A stretch of DNA of 64,000 bases from Lytechinus pictus (taxonomy: Eukaryota; Echinodermata; Echinoidea; Temnopleuroida; Toxopneustidae): the NCBI RefSeq assembly GCF_037042905.1, contig NC_087247.1:34737420-34801419 (forward strand), written 5' to 3'. The position numbers were made by a program, and so were the translations under genes. Below, in pieces: positions 36,000 through 47,778 of the stretch. The first letter of the stretch is position 1. Each line of letters begins with the position of its first letter. The notes beneath the pieces are model-generated. The model ran no database searches and was not told the DNA's origin. It saw only the letters and a program-made list of their open reading frames with translations.

Positions 36000-38900
36000 C
36001 TTCTTAATTTTTACTCCAACTGCTTTCCTACCCCTGTGTCTCTTGTTACCCTCATTAGCCAGTCTCTCCTACGCATGGAACTCAAGCTATAAGAAAATAA
36101 TCAATTCGATGAACATTCGAAAGTGGGACTTCCGCGTTCGAGAGAATTAGGGAGTACCGTCTTCCAAATTGAGAATTATTATGATCATTCTCTGAAATCT
36201 TGTGCCAGTTAAGTAAGGTAATTGGAGTCTCTGTCCTTTTTAGCATTATGCCCGTTCGTTCTTATTTAGATGAACTATGTATGTAAAACATAACAGGTTC
36301 ATCCTCTTGCTGATACACTGTCACGAATTTAAAAAAGGTCACCAGTGTATACATTGGACGATTTCAAGAAAGCTTGTATAATTCTTGTTGGTATTTTAAA
36401 TCACCATCATCGCTATCATTATCGAAATTATCTAATTGTTTGTTTAAAACATTCTACCTATTCTTTTTTTAAATGTTTTAATTTTTACGATTTCCGTTTC
36501 GGGCTGCCACATTTCGGCAGGCACTCTGCTGATAACACTCCTGTTTTTATTACTTTATTGTCTGTTATGCAATGAAAGCTTACTATATCGGATATCGATG
36601 TAGATGAAATCAATCCAATGATTCTTTTTACAAGATGACACAAAATCTTGTAATTACCATGATTAAGAATGACGCTGTAGTTAATTATGGAAAAGCAGAC
36701 TTTGATGAATGAACTTTATAAAAGTCAAGTGAGCTTTGTCAAAGAAGCTGTAATCTACTTAAGATATGAACGTATCATTCTGTCATTCTCAGGTGAGATA
36801 AAAAGTTTAAATCATGAAGGAAAGGTCGTCTTGCTTTCGCTTTTCTTCTTAATCGCATGAAAATACGTTTTCTGTGTTTCTCTTGAGTTATTTTAAGTTT
36901 CATTAGAGACTAAACGTGAGATAGGAACTTTGCAAAATGAAATGAATCTTGTTTATTAATCTTCTGCCATAATATCTTCTACACCTAGCCCTCTTTCTTA
37001 TTTTGAGGTAAACTGTTGGTTTTTAGTTGGAAATTGATTGTCATAAACACCAAAAGTGGATGATGATTGGGTTAATGAAATAGAGACAATTGCTTTGAAT
37101 TCTATTCTCTGAATTTGAATAGAATGAAACGTGTATCCAAATCCTATGCACTGATTGAAATTAAAGCCAGGGAAAATCAATTTAAAAGTTTCGATGACAG
37201 AATATTGTTAGATGCAATAGTTCCGCTTTCTGGGTTCACCATTGCAATCGATTTTTGCCGGCTTGATATTATTTCCTGTATCTTCAATCGTAATTTCTGC
37301 GATGCAAAAATGGTTTTTGACTTAATCATGACGAGACAAATACAGTCTGCCTATCGGCTCGCAATTCAGTGTGTTCTTCTCCTATTGTTTATTAGGTTAT
37401 TATCTATGAGAGTCTGGCTCACGCGTTAGAACTGAATTATATCATCAACCAAGTTGGCATCAATTGATTTGTTTGTTGCCACCATTGGGGGTCATGGTTA
37501 ACGTGTTGCAGCAAGTTTCCATGATCGATCGATATCATCCATGAGACACGTCTGGAGATCAAAATCGATTCTCGAAAGATCGACACCTGTTTGTCCAACA
37601 AGACGTTACACAGTTCATCAATATACATCTTTTGTGTAGTTTATATAGTTGTGTTTGTAGTCCTAGATGTCTTGTTGGAGGCCGACCCCCACCTTTCTCT
37701 CGCTCTCCCTCTCTCTACCCTCCCTTCATATCTCCTCTATTCCTCTCACTGTCCCGCTTTTCATCTTTCTATCCGATATACCCCTCTCTCTTGTTCTATC
37801 CTTTCATTTCTTTCTTCATCTACCCTGTCCATCATCCCTCTCCTCCTTCCCCATTTTCTTTCTAAAATAAATGTTAATCTCGAGTCTATATAGCTATAGT
37901 CTATATTGAACATGCATTGCTTTGTTGGTATCCAAATGAAAGAAGTTATCTTTTTTTTACCTTATCATTTATCATTATAAAAACACTATCTTTCGTCTAG
38001 CCCTTTCAAGAACATATTCCTTCCGCTTATCAACACCTACGTATATATATAGAATGTTATTTATGAATGCATTGTGGTAGGTAGCCAAATTAAAATTGAC
38101 AGTTCTTGCCTATCGATGTCACTGCTGTGTTGGCATCACGACCCTGCACGAGAGCATCATGGAATGAAAAGAGACATTTTTCTTATAGGGAGGGAGGGGG
38201 TGGGGTACAAGAGACACGCCTCTTTCAGCCCCAAACTGGCATCGTAATCTACCTTTTATGATTGATGAATTGCGAAGTAATAATTTGTATTTGTTTCTTC
38301 AGTTTTAGCAGTTTTCTCCATATGGAAATAATAGCCCTTTTCATTCCTGTCAAAAGAAAATCTAAATATAACGACCAACTTTTTTGAGTGACAGACATTT
38401 TGAGGGAGATTATTTTAAAGATTCCCGTTCCCCTGCTTCTATGAAATGCTTGAAATGCCTTTCTTGGATGGTATGTGTTTTAAGCCATCATCTCATCTTT
38501 TTTATCTGGATTCTCCTCCAAGTGATATCGATGAGCCTTGCGAGAGTCATAAGAATGATGAGCTAAAATCCCAATTTTAAAATTTCATAGTGATAGGTTT
38601 GATTAATGTTTTTCATTCATTTTGATTAAGTTCTCTCAAACATGTTTACTTTAAGAAATTAATTTGTAATATCGATTTGAAGTCAATTCTTAAGTAACAA
38701 GTAAGAAATATGAAATATGTTATATCTAAAAGATCTAATACAATCAGCTCTAACAAAATAATGATATATTAGTAAAAATACATCCTCCATTGAACTCTCA
38801 TTTAGAATAGAAATATAGTTGACAAATTCGTTTTGAATTTAAGAAAAAAATCCAGTTTGATTGTGAGGCAGCATTATTTTCTCTTGAAATATTAATTTGT

Positions 38901-41900
38901 AATCGATGGTAATTTTATCTGAAAGTTACGAGAAAGTTACTAGAAATTTTCTGGGATATCCTTACCAGTAAACAGGAAATGGAGTCGACAGTAATACCAT
39001 TCACTTCCTGTCAATTATTTCGTTTAAATTAATAAGTAGATTGAAGGACATGAATGGTCAGAGTTTCTTTTCTTCATTTGTCACCCGCAGGTTAACGTTC
39101 TAACGCTGATTACTTGCAGAAAATGATTCGAGGGGGGAAAACAAGGACGTCGATTTGCGAGGCTATTCGCTTAATTTTTTTTTTCAAGGGAAACGATCGA
39201 AGTGCTGGAGGGACAAAGGACGGGAAGGAAAGAGAAGATTGTGAAAATAATCGTCGTTGTGAACAAAAACAAGAAGAAGTTGAAATGAAAATAAGTCTTA
39301 ATGGATTATTGTTCCCATGATGCTCGTTTGATATTGAAGGTGATTAAATATATAGGATTATGACAAACATGCAGTTATATTAACATTGATCTGATTGTAC
39401 ATTATTCCATGTTCTACTAGGTATGTTATGTTTCATAAAAAAATAGTTTGGATCTTCATAAAAGGCAATATTCCAGTACAGGAGATGGCGCCGGATAGTA
39501 ACCCCCCCCCCCCCCGTGGCCTAGGTAGCTAGAGTACAAGGGGCAGAGATCCAGGGGATTTAGAAAAGGCATGTAGTAAGTAAATGCTGCCATGATCATT
39601 GCATTCAAGTCTTTTTCAAGCCATGAAATGCTCTAAAATATCGTGATCGCTCTCTTAATTTAAGAATTAGCTTCCCTGCATGTTATTAGACTGTACAATA
39701 ATAAAGCCTTTGTCGTTTGACATAAAAGCACACAAGGCAAAAATTTCCACAATGTGCACTTCATTATTTTTTACACTGTAAATTACATGAACTGTTGCTA
39801 TATATAAGGCATAATCAAAGTTACCCCTGTGGCATGCGGTAACCTGTAAGATACGATAGTCTTTATAATAATAAGAATAATAATTAGGAAAAACAAAAAA
39901 CAAACAAGGAGAGGAACGATTTTAAAGGACACGTCAAAGAAAAGAAAGAAAATAATAGTAGGCCTAACGAGTTGGCGGTAATAGTCAAATATGACTGGTC
40001 GCCATTAAAATCCAACAAACAACAACAACCCCCGTGGCAGTACTGCCCTCCGGATATACAAAACTAGCAATGGGCCTACTCAAATAAAATAATTGAAATC
40101 CACCGACTTGCTTAAGAATGCTCCAAAATATTGTTCATAGCTTTACCCCGTCACTAAACACGATTCATACACTACTATAGGCTTATAGATTACCCCTTCT
40201 TGAATTTGTCGTAATCCCCTTCTATAAAAAAAACAATGTATCAAAATAAGTTTTAAAATGCTCCATAACGCCAATTTTCATCATTAGAAAATAGTGCATT
40301 TTCTCGCCCCTCTCCCTCGCAAACAAATAACTGTTTCTTTTTGTTCGTAGGGGTATCACAGACACTTTTCTCTGCATAAGCGATTATCTGATTGTTTGCC
40401 ACGCTATAAAGTTCAGAGTGCTAATGATCATTCTTGAAAATAGCAAATATTACTTTTCGCTTAGATTAATTTTACGATTGGAAGATGTCATAAACGATTT
40501 TCTTGCAATACTGTACGTGTGTGTGGTTTTATGTTTTCTCTCTCTATCACACTCACACGTGATAACTTTTCTCCCTGTGCCTTCTTTATCGACATACAAT
40601 ACAAGGTTAAATTTTGCACCAAGCATAATGTACAATATATATTTCATATAAAGCGTGCAGTAGCCTCCGTCGAGGACAAAAATTGATATCAAGTTCCAAT
40701 CGCTGTAGGGATTTAGAATATCAGAATTCCAATTTCCCGACATAATCAATGAGATTCGTTGTAATGAATTGGAATGAAAATTATTCTTCCCTGCATGGTC
40801 TCATTTTTTGTTTCAATCACACTTTCATATGAATATCTTAATACGATGAAACTGTTTTCAGAATATTTCAAAAATCTGAACCTGTCTTGTACCACTCATT
40901 TAGTTCACGATTCATTACCCAAGATGCAACATTGTTACTGATCATGAAGCTAAAATGCCCACTATAATGACAAAATTTCGGCTACTTTTTACGACATTCA
41001 TAGTTATCATAACTTATGTTGCGAAGGAACAAATAAGGGTTTGCAATACAATTTCGAACGTTTTACCGCCGTTTCACATGATTAAAAAAAATAGTTATTT
41101 GAATGATGATTCCAGTAAAAAATAAAGCCAATGACAAATTTTTCGCACTCGTGAAACCAAACTAGAACATGATAAGAATCACGAACGGTAATCACAATCA
41201 CGTATTCAAATTCTACTCCGGAGGTGAATTCCAGTTAAGTTTCACTCAAATTACGGTACGAATTTTGGGTGTGAAAGGCTTGAACTTCAAAACATCATTT
41301 GGGGGCGGAGTAACTTGACCTTTCAACCACTTCCGTAGATAATACAATTGTCATGCACTCATCGTAGTTTGTATTTGCGATGTAGTGCTTTATTGACAAG
41401 TCACCATGGACACATACCGACTTCGCTCAGGAATTAGAATTCAAATCAGTTTTCGAGTGAGCGTGTGAAAGGTCCGATGATTCTTAAGACGAATTGCAAT
41501 CATCATTACAATGATGATTCAAGATTTCAGGTGTGAAAAGGCCCTTTGTTTACAGATGAAAATCGAAAGTGCTACAGTAATTGATACCAAAATTAATTTT
41601 AATTTTATTTCGCAATGCCACCATTCTCCAGTAAATCTGTTTCAAGATGTCAATGGGACGATTTATGTAATGTGAGTGAGTGGAGCGAGCGAGCTGAAAA
41701 ATTGCGCAAATCAATTATGGAATATTCGTAATGATGATGTTTTGAAACAGTCAGGTGATTGGTCTAGATTTTGGATTTTGCTTAAAACATCTCAAGCTTT
41801 AAGATTCTGTAGGACCGGACGCAACATTACGCATACGCTTTCTAAATCTTTGAGAACTTTTGTCAAAAACACTTCATGACAAAGAAGTCGAAAATCGGTG

Positions 41901-43600
41901 AATCAAAACTGCAGTGTCGTCTGTAACTCTTGACAAACGACATATTTGCAGTTTCTTCATCAGCTCCGAATCTTAGGACGATCAGCTGTCCGGGTTCACC
42001 AATTTTTGACAAAGACCCTATGTTTTCATTGTGATTTGACTTGTATTTTCAACGCATTTACTGTGTGCTAGGATTGATTCCGCGTAGTTGAACTAAAACA
42101 CGCTATTAATGTACATTAATGATGGGATATGTCTATGGTATATGATACTGAAGTATTATTTCACCGAAATCATCACCAAACTAGGACCAACGTTCGTCAG
42201 TATTTTCATTTACGAAATACAAAATAGTTTCAAAATAAATTTCACCCTTTCTTTAAATTCTGCGAACAGAAAGTGAATAACATCGGGTGACACGTTCGAA
42301 CCCATTCGTTAGTATATGGCAAACTTCTCATTTAGAGTATTAAACGTAGTAGACGGGGATAGGGGGCAAGATGATCCAATGTGATTCCTTCTCAGTAAAC
42401 AATTAGTGTTTTGTCGTCAAATGAACGAGCTATAGCTTTTCACCCTTTCTTTCTTGTTACGTGTTTCCGTTTTTATATATCCTTTTTTATTTTAATCACT
42501 TGAAAATTAGGAGTCAGTCGCCCCCTATCATGTGAAGTACCATCCATTTATTTCAGTGTAGATTATAAAGTTGGTCAGACTTTGTTCGATAGGCCTACAT
42601 GCCGTATTAATTTGATAATTTTGCGTGCCACGGAATTCCACCTCAATATAATTGAAAGAAACACTATTCGCCAACTAAGATATAGTCGAATTTATTTATC
42701 GAATGCAAAATGAGAAAGGACTAAGTGTTATGATGATTACATTAAGACCATTTTGGTACTAAAGGAAACGCTGCAGAAATTTTATTGTGTACCTCTAATT
42801 TCATTGGACTTTGTTATTTTTGTATAAACCGTCGATGTTTTGAGAGACAAGGTCGTTGATAATTTCCAAGTAATGTCCTAATTTTCAAAGAGACGGATAC
42901 CAACCGGGAAGTATGGATGTGTACCTAACTTGGGTATTACGCGTTTTTTCTTAACGATATTTATTATACACAGAATCACGGTTGCGTGAAATTTAGAGTT
43001 ATAACGAATTTTTAGACTCAATTTATGTTTTATTGTTGTTGTTGTTTTATGTTAGTGCAGCAATTCCTCTTGTGATCGTTACATTTTTTTCAGATTTAAT
43101 AATATGCATGCCTTTTAATATTTCCGTGATTCCATCGAACGTACTCTTGATTTAAAAGTAAAATTGCCATTGTGATGCCAACATGAAACTAGCTTTGTTT
43201 TTTCTTTTATTTTCATTACAGCCTGTGGTCATCGTTGTGAAAATATGCCGCTACGGCCGAATCTGCCAGCAAAAGGGTATAAGCATTTTTTCTCATGCAT
43301 ATGAAGTGCGTATATAATAACAAGTGAGGATTGACGATTCAGTGAAATCTGAGACCGAGCTGATTTATAAAAGCCTTCCATATCCCCGGGAAAGGAGCTA
43401 ATGCCATTCAACTAGATTGGCAGGATACGGCATCTACTGCATGGCCGTGACATTTACCAAGTATAATACCAGATTCAGAAAAAGAGGAATAGGAGTATAA
43501 AGAAGAGGACACCACATAGTTTGCACACAAACTCTGGATGTAAGGTTCGTACTGGTTTTTATATCTCTGATATTCATGTAAGACTTTGTTGACGGCTAAG
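36000..43600. other. Long intergenic stretch upstream of the GPCR
   Basis: No coding exon, RNA gene or full transposon could be supported. It holds a pyrimidine-rich stretch at 37680-37865, a poly-C run at about 39501 and scattered (ATA)n. The small open frames have no domain and no splice context. Being relatively free of recognisable elements, it may contain GPCR regulatory DNA, but I see no specific site. Confidence 0.4.
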
Positions 43601-43631
43601 ATGGAATGGAGGAAAATTTGATTTCAGCTTC

Positions 43632-45167
43632 ATGACATACCTGACAAATTTGACATCCTTTCAAAGGATGATCATCTCGAACATGTCGACCACTGACCCA
43701 CATATTCCTCTTGACTGTAGGGAGCAAAGTACTCGCGACATCGCAGACATCGTAATTGCCATCTTAGACATTCTTCTGTGTCTTCTTGCTGTTATGTGTA
43801 ACGGCACTGTGGTATTTATATTGTACAGGAAACCCAAGCTAAGGAGTAAATCAAACAGCCACCTCATGAATCTAGTCATCGGAGATTTCATGTATTGCCT
43901 TACCCTTCCGCTGACCGTGGCGAGCTGTCTACAGGGTGGTTGGACGTACGGATTCGTTATCTGTCAGATTCATGGCTTCTTCATGCTCTGGGCCATAATA
44001 GGCATTGAATTCATATTTCCTATTTTGGCAATTTATCGGCTAATCATCATGTCAAGGTCGCAGAATCAATTTGCAGAGTTTTACAAGTCTCAGACCGTTG
44101 CATTGTATTTGGTAACCTGGATCCTTGCTGGGCTCTGCGCTCTTCCGCCACTGGTTGGTTGGGGGAGTCTGACACCATGCGATGGGTTAAACAAATGCTT
44201 TATAAGGTTTAGTGACACGGAATCTTACGTCATATTCCTAATTATTATTACAACCGTCATTCCACTGATCACCATGGTATTTTGCTACACCAAAGTTATC
44301 ATAACTGTTCGCCAAAGTTCCAAGCGAGTTCAGCATACCACAAACAACATATTGTCAGCCTCTGTTGCTTCCTTAGCCGTGTGTGATGACCAAAGTACCC
44401 TTCGTGTCCCTTCACCTGCGCCTCCTGTCTTGTACACAGACAGAGATTTCTTGCCTTTGCCCCCTCGGCAGAACTTACCCAAATCAAACGTCAATCAACG
44501 AAGATCAAGTCTTGCTTCTGCAACGGGAGGCCGATCACGGGACAGTGCTCGACGCTTCTCTCTTGCTTCTATCGCCTCATCCACCATGTCCAGCGTCCGA
44601 CCCAGCGAACAGCGCCTAGGACGATCCCTTGCACTGATAATAGCGTCTTATCTCTTCTCCTGGGTACCCGTCATCGTCTTCACATTACAGGCAACCTTTA
44701 AACCAAACACACCACCCGACTTCTGTATAAAAATGATCCAAATGTTCCTATATCTACATGTGGCAATGAACCCTCTGGTGTATGGTCTTCTAACTGATCC
44801 ATTGCGGAGTGTCCTCTCTGGATATTTTAGACGAGGACGCCTCGGGAGCTCTCAGGGGTCACAACGTTGGGTACCGCCATCAGTAGCCCCAAGTACTCAC
44901 CAACCGAAGAATTATGATAAAACAGTTACAAATTCCGTGGCATGGAAAGAAAACGATGAAGACATTTCGGCGCCGACCTACTCTGGACATCCAGGAACGA
45001 ATCAAGGAAACACTGGAAAGACAGTCGTCATCAGCCCTGTATCAGTCTTGTCGACATCTTCAAATGTTGAGAGTAATTTTGTTAATAACATACCAGATGA
45101 GATGACGCCACAAACAGTTACAACATTGTCTGAAAACTGTGAACCACTAAGTGTTAGTGACTGTTGA
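43632..45167 (+). CDS. Orphan rhodopsin-family (class A) GPCR, single exon
   Basis: This 511-residue seven-helix receptor of the plasma membrane should couple an unknown ligand to G proteins. Class A landmarks are visible: N57 in TM1, D85 in TM2 (NLVIGD), W104 in extracellular loop 1, C111 at the top of TM3 pairing with C183 or C189 in loop 2, W163 in TM4, P211 and Y219 in TM5, W344-x-P346 in TM6 (FSWVP) and NPLVY at 380-384 in TM7. The DRY motif is replaced by Y135-R136-L137. The N-terminus carries two N-glycosylation sequons (N6LT, N17MS). Intracellular loop 3 is long (about residues 228-330) and has two RRxS protein-kinase-A-type sites (S293, S310). The C-tail of about 120 residues is serine/threonine-rich. 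The ORF is intronless, with an acceptor-like TTTGATTTCAG just before the ATG, suggesting an upstream non-coding exon. The TM4 end (LVGWG) resembles the melatonin-receptor/moody/GPR84 neighbourhood of class A; the ligand cannot be named. M13 or M18 are alternative starts. Confidence 0.93.
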   Translation: MTYLTNLTSFQRMIISNMSTTDPHIPLDCREQSTRDIADIVIAILDILLCLLAVMCNGTVVFILYRKPKLRSKSNSHLMNLVIGDFMYCLTLPLTVASCLQGGWTYGFVICQIHGFFMLWAIIGIEFIFPILAIYRLIIMSRSQNQFAEFYKSQTVALYLVTWILAGLCALPPLVGWGSLTPCDGLNKCFIRFSDTESYVIFLIIITTVIPLITMVFCYTKVIITVRQSSKRVQHTTNNILSASVASLAVCDDQSTLRVPSPAPPVLYTDRDFLPLPPRQNLPKSNVNQRRSSLASATGGRSRDSARRFSLASIASSTMSSVRPSEQRLGRSLALIIASYLFSWVPVIVFTLQATFKPNTPPDFCIKMIQMFLYLHVAMNPLVYGLLTDPLRSVLSGYFRRGRLGSSQGSQRWVPPSVAPSTHQPKNYDKTVTNSVAWKENDEDISAPTYSGHPGTNQGNTGKTVVISPVSVLSTSSNVESNFVNNIPDEMTPQTVTTLSENCEPLSVSDC

Positions 45168-46590
45168 TAATGATGTTTTTAGCGTTTAATTGGAAACCAG
45201 TAACATCATTTTTACTTTATTATCATAAGTACTTTCTTTGCATCATGGGAAAGGAGGACCCTCATGATACTCAACTTAAAACATGCAACACTTGACATGT
45301 TCTCATGAATCCACTGACATAATTATAATCGGAATTCAGACTGATTAGTTAATTGGGGAAAAAAAAACTTTATTTATAAGTGTCTATTCTGAAAGAAAGG
45401 CTCTCTAGATACAACGGTCGGTATTGATTCTACTGACCAAAGTCCGAGACAAATTTCATTTACACGCAACTTAGAAAACCTGTAAAATTAATTTGGGGGT
45501 AATTTCAAACAAAAGCGTATGATCGGATTCGGAACGCCTATATAAAGTGGACATGAATTACCACTGACAATGAAATTAATTAATTAATTAAGAATCTAAC
45601 ATACTACCCCTGTATGAGGAGTACTACTACTTTGGTTACACGTACTTTGCCAATGGTTTACGCCATTTATTACAGTCGCTACTATCCAATGCCCCAGGTT
45701 TGCGACATCTTATAATAAGATTTTAGAAATTGCGAGTGTACCCATCTAAATAATTGAAAAACAAGTAACATTTTTTTGTACCAAAATAATATGGATACGG
45801 TTTACTTCCCTTTTTAGTTATTTTCAGCTCCTCATGCAAATGATGCAATCATGTCTCAATTGCCCATAGAGATGAGATTAGTCAAACAGAAATCATTGAT
45901 GGAGATGTGATGAGATTGAATATTTCAGATTTAGCATACATAGAGAACCTGCAGAAAGAGACCGAAGAAGTCTTAACTGAGGACAAAACCAATTCCAAAA
46001 ATTGTCTGACCCGTAAAACTCCTTACCTAGATAAATCGCTTCCAGTTATGTTCGAGGAGTTCCTCACAAGTTTTCCAATAAATTTACCCGCCAGATTTGA
46101 AAGGAACGTGATACATTCGGCGAATAGTGACCGAACACCGAACTGGATCTTTTAAGAATTGAAGTTTAGATGTAGTGTTTAAATGGTGCGCATTTTGCGC
46201 TCTGCAAAGTGAACATTAAAATTTGTCGTTTAGGGTTTTACTATAGTTCTATTCGATGGAGTAGATCAAACCATTTCTGGTGATTCCTATGCCTTCGGTC
46301 ACGATTTCTTTTTTGTCATTCTAGAGGATCTATATCGAATAAGCATCTCAGCAAGCGATTATCTTTCTGTTTATGATCTGTCACTCCTGCTCTTGATACA
46401 TCCACTATATAGACATATGTTTGAGAAACTAAGAATAATCAAAACTGAAAATGGACAACTTACATTGGTGTGAATTGATTAATGGTTATTTAATCATAAA
46501 AAGAACACTTCTTTATAATATTACAACACCAATTGCATAGGAAGTAATATGTTCATGAATAATATGTTTGCGTAAATTTCGGATAAGCCC
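45168..46590. other. GPCR 3' flank
   Basis: Stop codons in all frames follow the GPCR closely. A (TTAA)n phrase lies near 45574-45590. No further gene supported beyond the small ORF listed separately. Confidence 0.4.
45907..46155 (+). other. Small ORF of unknown status (82 codons)
   Basis: An open frame of 82 codons with mixed, non-repetitive composition (MRLNISDLAYIENLQKETEE at its start) lies 740 bases past the GPCR stop. I recognise no domain. It has no signal peptide or membrane segment. It could be a chance frame, a small exon or part of the GPCR 3' UTR. Chance is the more likely explanation. Confidence 0.12.
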
Positions 46591-46598
46591 TATATGCA

Positions 46599-46812
46599 TT
46601 ACAGGGATTTAAAACAAGTCCACATGGACTGTAGTTAGGGACCAATCGAATTCCGGATTTAGTTTGAATCCTTAAGATTCATTTTTAAATCTCGAAAGAT
46701 TTAAATTTAAATCATTTGAGATTTAAATTTAAGTCGTTAGGATTAAAACTAAATTCAGAAATCGATTGGTCCCTAGCTACAGTCCATCTGGACTTATTTT
46801 AAATCCCTGTAA
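46599..46812. mobile_element. Hairpin MITE with TACAGGGATTT termini
   Basis: A 214-bp near-perfect inverted repeat: left TTACAGGGATTTAAAACAAG, right TTTTAAATCCCTGTAA, arms about 100 bp, tip around TTTAAATTTAAATC. TA borders both ends (TA|CAGGG...CCCTG|TA), consistent with Tc1/mariner-type target duplication. Located between the GPCR and the TRIM-like gene. Confidence 0.85.
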
Positions 46813-46814
46813 TT

Positions 46815-47778
46815 TAGAGTGTGAGTTAACACAATTGTAAACAATATCTTCAAGATTGTATCTATACAATAAGTTGTGTTTCATTTTTCGCAAATGCTAT
46901 TATTGAATATGCCTACATTAAGAAATAATATGATCAAGTCTTATGTGTTCATTTGTAATATGATAAGAATAATTATGATAGTTTATAACAAGCCAAGATT
47001 GTCAATATAGGAATTTTTACATAATATTGAGAAAAATCCCCCAAAATAATAACGAAAAAATATATGAAAGACATCACTCATATACGCAATAATCACGTGA
47101 TTGATACTGATTCGATATGAAACAACCACATTACTTTAGCATTATGATAATTATGTGTCATTCCCTCCATGTCTTGTAATATATAGGCATTTGACTTTAT
47201 ATTTGGTCCTCTTCTCATAAACAACGAAGAGGAAAATACATGACGGTTATGTGTGATTAACTGTATTTCATTGAGTGTTTGTGATCGCACACCGTGAATT
47301 ATAACTCTGTTTTCATGTTCTGTATGCATGTTGCACCTATCCATAAAATATATTGAATAAAAGTACTTTTCCGCTCTATACTGATTCATATAACGAATTG
47401 TATTTTACTCTAGTGGTTTTCTGGTTGTATTTTTAAACACAGTCAGTTCTCAAGTATATAAGAGCGATATTTATTCTCTGATCACTTTATCAAAAAAATC
47501 CTAGATCTATATGTTGCTATTAAATGAAATTGAATCAGTAATGACTGATTTCTCTCTTTCTTGGGACAACTTTAATATGAGTGCATCGTTGATGATATTT
47601 ACAATGATTTAAGAAATAAAAAAAGTTGAAATTGTCTAGTGAATGGTCAATACGTTTTACAGAGCAAGTTCAGTTAATGACAAAAATGTCCGTGTTAACA
47701 GCCCTGCTTATTTCTACTCTGTGTTGTTTCTGCGGAAGGCATTTGCTCAATGGTTAAGATTGACACATGGTGAGAAAC
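46815..47778. other. Region between GPCR and TRIM-like gene 3' ends
   Basis: Contains TTTATT at 47470-47475 (AATAAA on the minus strand), a possible poly(A) signal for the TRIM-like gene about 300 bases past its stop. No other feature. Confidence 0.35.
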
